From NCBI GenBank assembly GCA_036560445.1, contig DATBRG010000033.1, forward strand, positions 61,341-125,340: a DNA stretch of 64,000 nucleotides, given 5' to 3'. Below the pieces are notes generated by a model. It was not told where the DNA came from. It was given only the letters and a program-made list of their open reading frames with translations, and searched no databases. This DNA comes from DATBRG01 sp036560445. GTDB taxonomy: Bacteria; Pseudomonadota; Gammaproteobacteria; Burkholderiales; Methylophilaceae. A program made the translations under genes and the position numbers. This document shows, in pieces, positions 62,411-64,000 of this stretch (its first letter is position 1; every line of letters starts with the position of its first letter).

Positions 62411-64000
62411 TTAAACTATATGAAAATCCGCTTCTGCCAACGTAGGAGCACCAGTAAGTACCGCAAACTTCACTGCCTCAATGCTGCCAGTTCCATCGGC
62501 ATCGTAATAGAGACTTCCGTCATTGGTATCGTAGATGATTGTCGGTGAAGTGGTGGTTGCAGTCTGCGCAGGCCCGCTATCAAATGCACCACCTGCGATA
62601 GAATCACCCAGAACCGCACCAGTATTACCTGACACGTCAAATCCGAGCTCCTCAAAAATGCCATGGTGCAGGAATATTGAGTCAGTGCCCGACGTAAAGT
62701 CAGTAATGGTGTCGACGTTATTAGCGCCATCCAGCGCAGTATCGAATGCAAATGTGTCGGCTCCAATGTCACCACTCAAAGTATCGTTACCGGCGCCACC
62801 GCTCAGGTAGTCATCGTGATTCCCACCGATCAAACTATCATTACCGGCGTCTCCAAATAAGTTATTCCCCAAGTCCCCGCCTTGCAGCGTATCGTCCCCA
62901 CCACCGCCAATCAGAATGGCCTGAATGCCAATCGAGCCGCCGCTTGGGGCAACAATCAGATTATCAAGCGCATTACCCGTGCCGGTAAAAGTAGTAAAGG
63001 TAAGGTTATTACTAGTGTGAGCGCTGTTGTAAGCGCTGTTGTTAAAAACCAGGTCCTCAACATTGTCGGCTAGTTTGTAACTACTCAGCACGCCGACATT
63101 GATAGTATCGATACCATTATTTACTGCTTCTACAACAACATCGCTGGCTGAATTAACATAGTAAGTATCATCACCTGCGCCACCAACCATGGTGTCAGGA
63201 ACCTTATCTTCGCCCACTATAGAAGGGTGGTCGTTCACATTAAACTTAGCCCCACCACCTACCAGAATATCATTGCCATCACCACCGATGAGACTATCGG
63301 AACCCCTGCCACCAATCAGGATATCGTCTCCATTACCGCCATTCAGCGTATCGTTGCCATCCAACCCCACTAGAACATCGTTGCCATCACCGCCAATGAT
63401 TAAGTTATTGAGCGAGTTGCCGACCCCTCCGCCAATAACGGTTTTCGCGCTCGTGTCCACTGTGCCAGCAAATCCATCCAGCCCTATATAAGTGAGATTC
63501 TCCAGGTTAGCACCAAGTGTGTAGCTACTAAGATCAGTCTGGACTGTATCTATCCCTCCCGCATCTAGCTTGATAATGTCACTACCACTGTCAATGATGT
63601 AGGTGTCGTTACCTAATCCTCCATCCAAGCTGTCATTGCCAGCCCCGCCATCCAGCGTGTCATTCCCAGCGCCGCCAATTAAGGTGTCGCTGCCGTCGCC
63701 TCCAGAAATACTATTGTTGCCAGTGTTACCAGTACCGGTGAAATCGCCACCGCCGGTATAAATCAGGTTCTCTACGTTGGCCGCCAAGATGTAGCTGTCG
63801 AGACTGGTCTGTACGGTATCGGTACCTGCGTTAGCCGCTTCAGTGACAACATCACCAGCGCCCGCGATATAGGTGTCGTTGCCTACACCACCTACCAGTG
63901 TGTCATTGCCACCGCCACCATCCAGCCTGTCATTACCAGCGTTACCAACAATACTGTCGGCAAAGGCAGTGCCGGTAAGGCTGTTATCGCCTGCATTGCC
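62411..64000 (-). CDS. RTX-type calcium-binding repeat protein, C-terminal part
   Basis: Last 529 residues of a larger protein; the frame is open to the window edge. It has many nonapeptide blocks of the GGxGxDxLx type (DTLDGGAGNDSLDGGLGNDTYI; LNGGNGDDILIGGRGSDSLIGG; LFGDAGNDSLIGGNHDDYLSG) that bind calcium as a parallel beta-roll. These alternate with longer spacers of the form DTVQTSLSSYTLGANLENLTYIG, repeated with variation four times. The C-terminal region (GADTFAFDTALDGANNVDTITDFTSGTDSIFLHHGIFEELGF... TIIYDTNDGSLYYDADG) is the usual type I secretion-signal module ending AEADFHIV. It is a secreted adhesin, S-layer-like or toxin-like protein; the effector part is outside the window. Confidence 0.92.
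   Translation of the reverse strand, partial: GNAGDNSLTGTAFADSIVGNAGNDRLDGGGGNDTLVGGVGNDTYIAGAGDVVTEAANAGTDTVQTSLDSYILAANVENLIYTGGGDFTGTGNTGNNSISGGDGSDTLIGGAGNDTLDGGAGNDSLDGGLGNDTYIIDSGSDIIKLDAGGIDTVQTDLSSYTLGANLENLTYIGLDGFAGTVDTSAKTVIGGGVGNSLNNLIIGGDGNDVLVGLDGNDTLNGGNGDDILIGGRGSDSLIGGDGNDILVGGGAKFNVNDHPSIVGEDKVPDTMVGGAGDDTYYVNSASDVVVEAVNNGIDTINVGVLSSYKLADNVEDLVFNNSAYNSAHTSNNLTFTTFTGTGNALDNLIVAPSGGSIGIQAILIGGGGDDTLQGGDLGNNLFGDAGNDSLIGGNHDDYLSGGAGNDTLSGDIGADTFAFDTALDGANNVDTITDFTSGTDSIFLHHGIFEELGFDVSGNTGAVLGDSIAGGAFDSGPAQTATTTSPTIIYDTNDGSLYYDADGTGSIEAVKFAVLTGAPTLAEADFHIV

Noticed and set aside
62411..64000. Regular short repeats that might suggest a CRISPR or satellite array
   Set aside because: The periodicity follows codons of RTX nonapeptides on the minus strand; repeats are degenerate and in frame. 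No CRISPR array was seen anywhere.
1..64000. tRNA, rRNA or phage genes
   Set aside because: No cloverleaf-like or rRNA segment and no phage structural or integrase gene was recognised on either strand by reading; a tRNAscan or Infernal run could still find small RNAs.

Overview
This window is a chromosomal segment of a Gram-negative betaproteobacterium. Gene content and order fit the Nitrosomonadales/Methylophilaceae: lepA-lepB-rnc-era-recO-pdxJ-acpS, nadB divergent from rpoE-rseABC-degP, rsxABCDGE-nth and cysE-iscR-isc. That taxonomic placement is inference from synteny and protein style; no rRNA is present. Most of it is compact housekeeping DNA with short gaps, many 4-bp ATGA overlaps, and no gene-free stretch above 300 bases.

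Layout. 1-1081: 5' part of htpG on the minus strand behind a clear sigma-32 promoter. 1227-9195: tcdA, a surface-adhesin-E-like protein, then the long minus-strand operon lepA-lepB-DUF4845-rnc-era-recO-pdxJ-acpS, interrupted between era and recO by a 102-bp element with perfect 22-bp inverted ends. 9318-13488: envelope-stress operon rpoE-rseA-rseB-rseC-degP with a probable autoregulatory sigma-E promoter, divergent from nadB. 15197-18165: ECF sigma factor, zinc-finger anti-sigma, a Cys-rich precursor peptide, a DUF692 (MNIO) enzyme and its DUF2063 partner, which together form a copper-type RiPP metallophore (bufferin/oxazolin class) operon. 18214-25648: DUF1841, FIST, nth and rsxABCDGE. 25907-32074: dapA, bamC, a metallo-hydrolase, a small lipoprotein, a 2OG hydroxylase, bcp and slyD. 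32126-37125: mutS, suhB, trmJ, cysE. 37237-43672: iscR, an additional cysteine desulfurase, then iscSUA-hscBA-fdx, with an IscR type-1 site laid over the promoter. 43686-48582: MASE1-PAS-GGDEF-EAL protein and a porin.

48723-51437 is a complete 2.7-kb IS1595-family transposon (28-bp imperfect inverted ends, 8-bp target duplication CAGAAGGA). Besides its transposase it carries a 137-aa protein, a 65-aa protein and, convergent to these, a RelA/SpoT-type alarmone synthetase. This is an apparently mobile alarmone or toxin-like module and the most unusual object in the window.

51488-54943: bactofilin, lysS, and prfB with its programmed +1 frameshift. 55158-62247: pstSCAB behind a Pho box, then a GT4 glycosyltransferase, dgkA, a secreted zinc phospholipase C and a PAP2 phosphatase. 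I find a second well-formed Pho box upstream of the glycosyltransferase and tandem 11-bp-phased half-sites upstream of the phospholipase C. This suggests that the lipid genes next to pst form a phosphate-starvation membrane-remodelling module. 62411-64000: C-terminal part of an RTX (haemolysin-type calcium-binding) protein that continues past the window edge.
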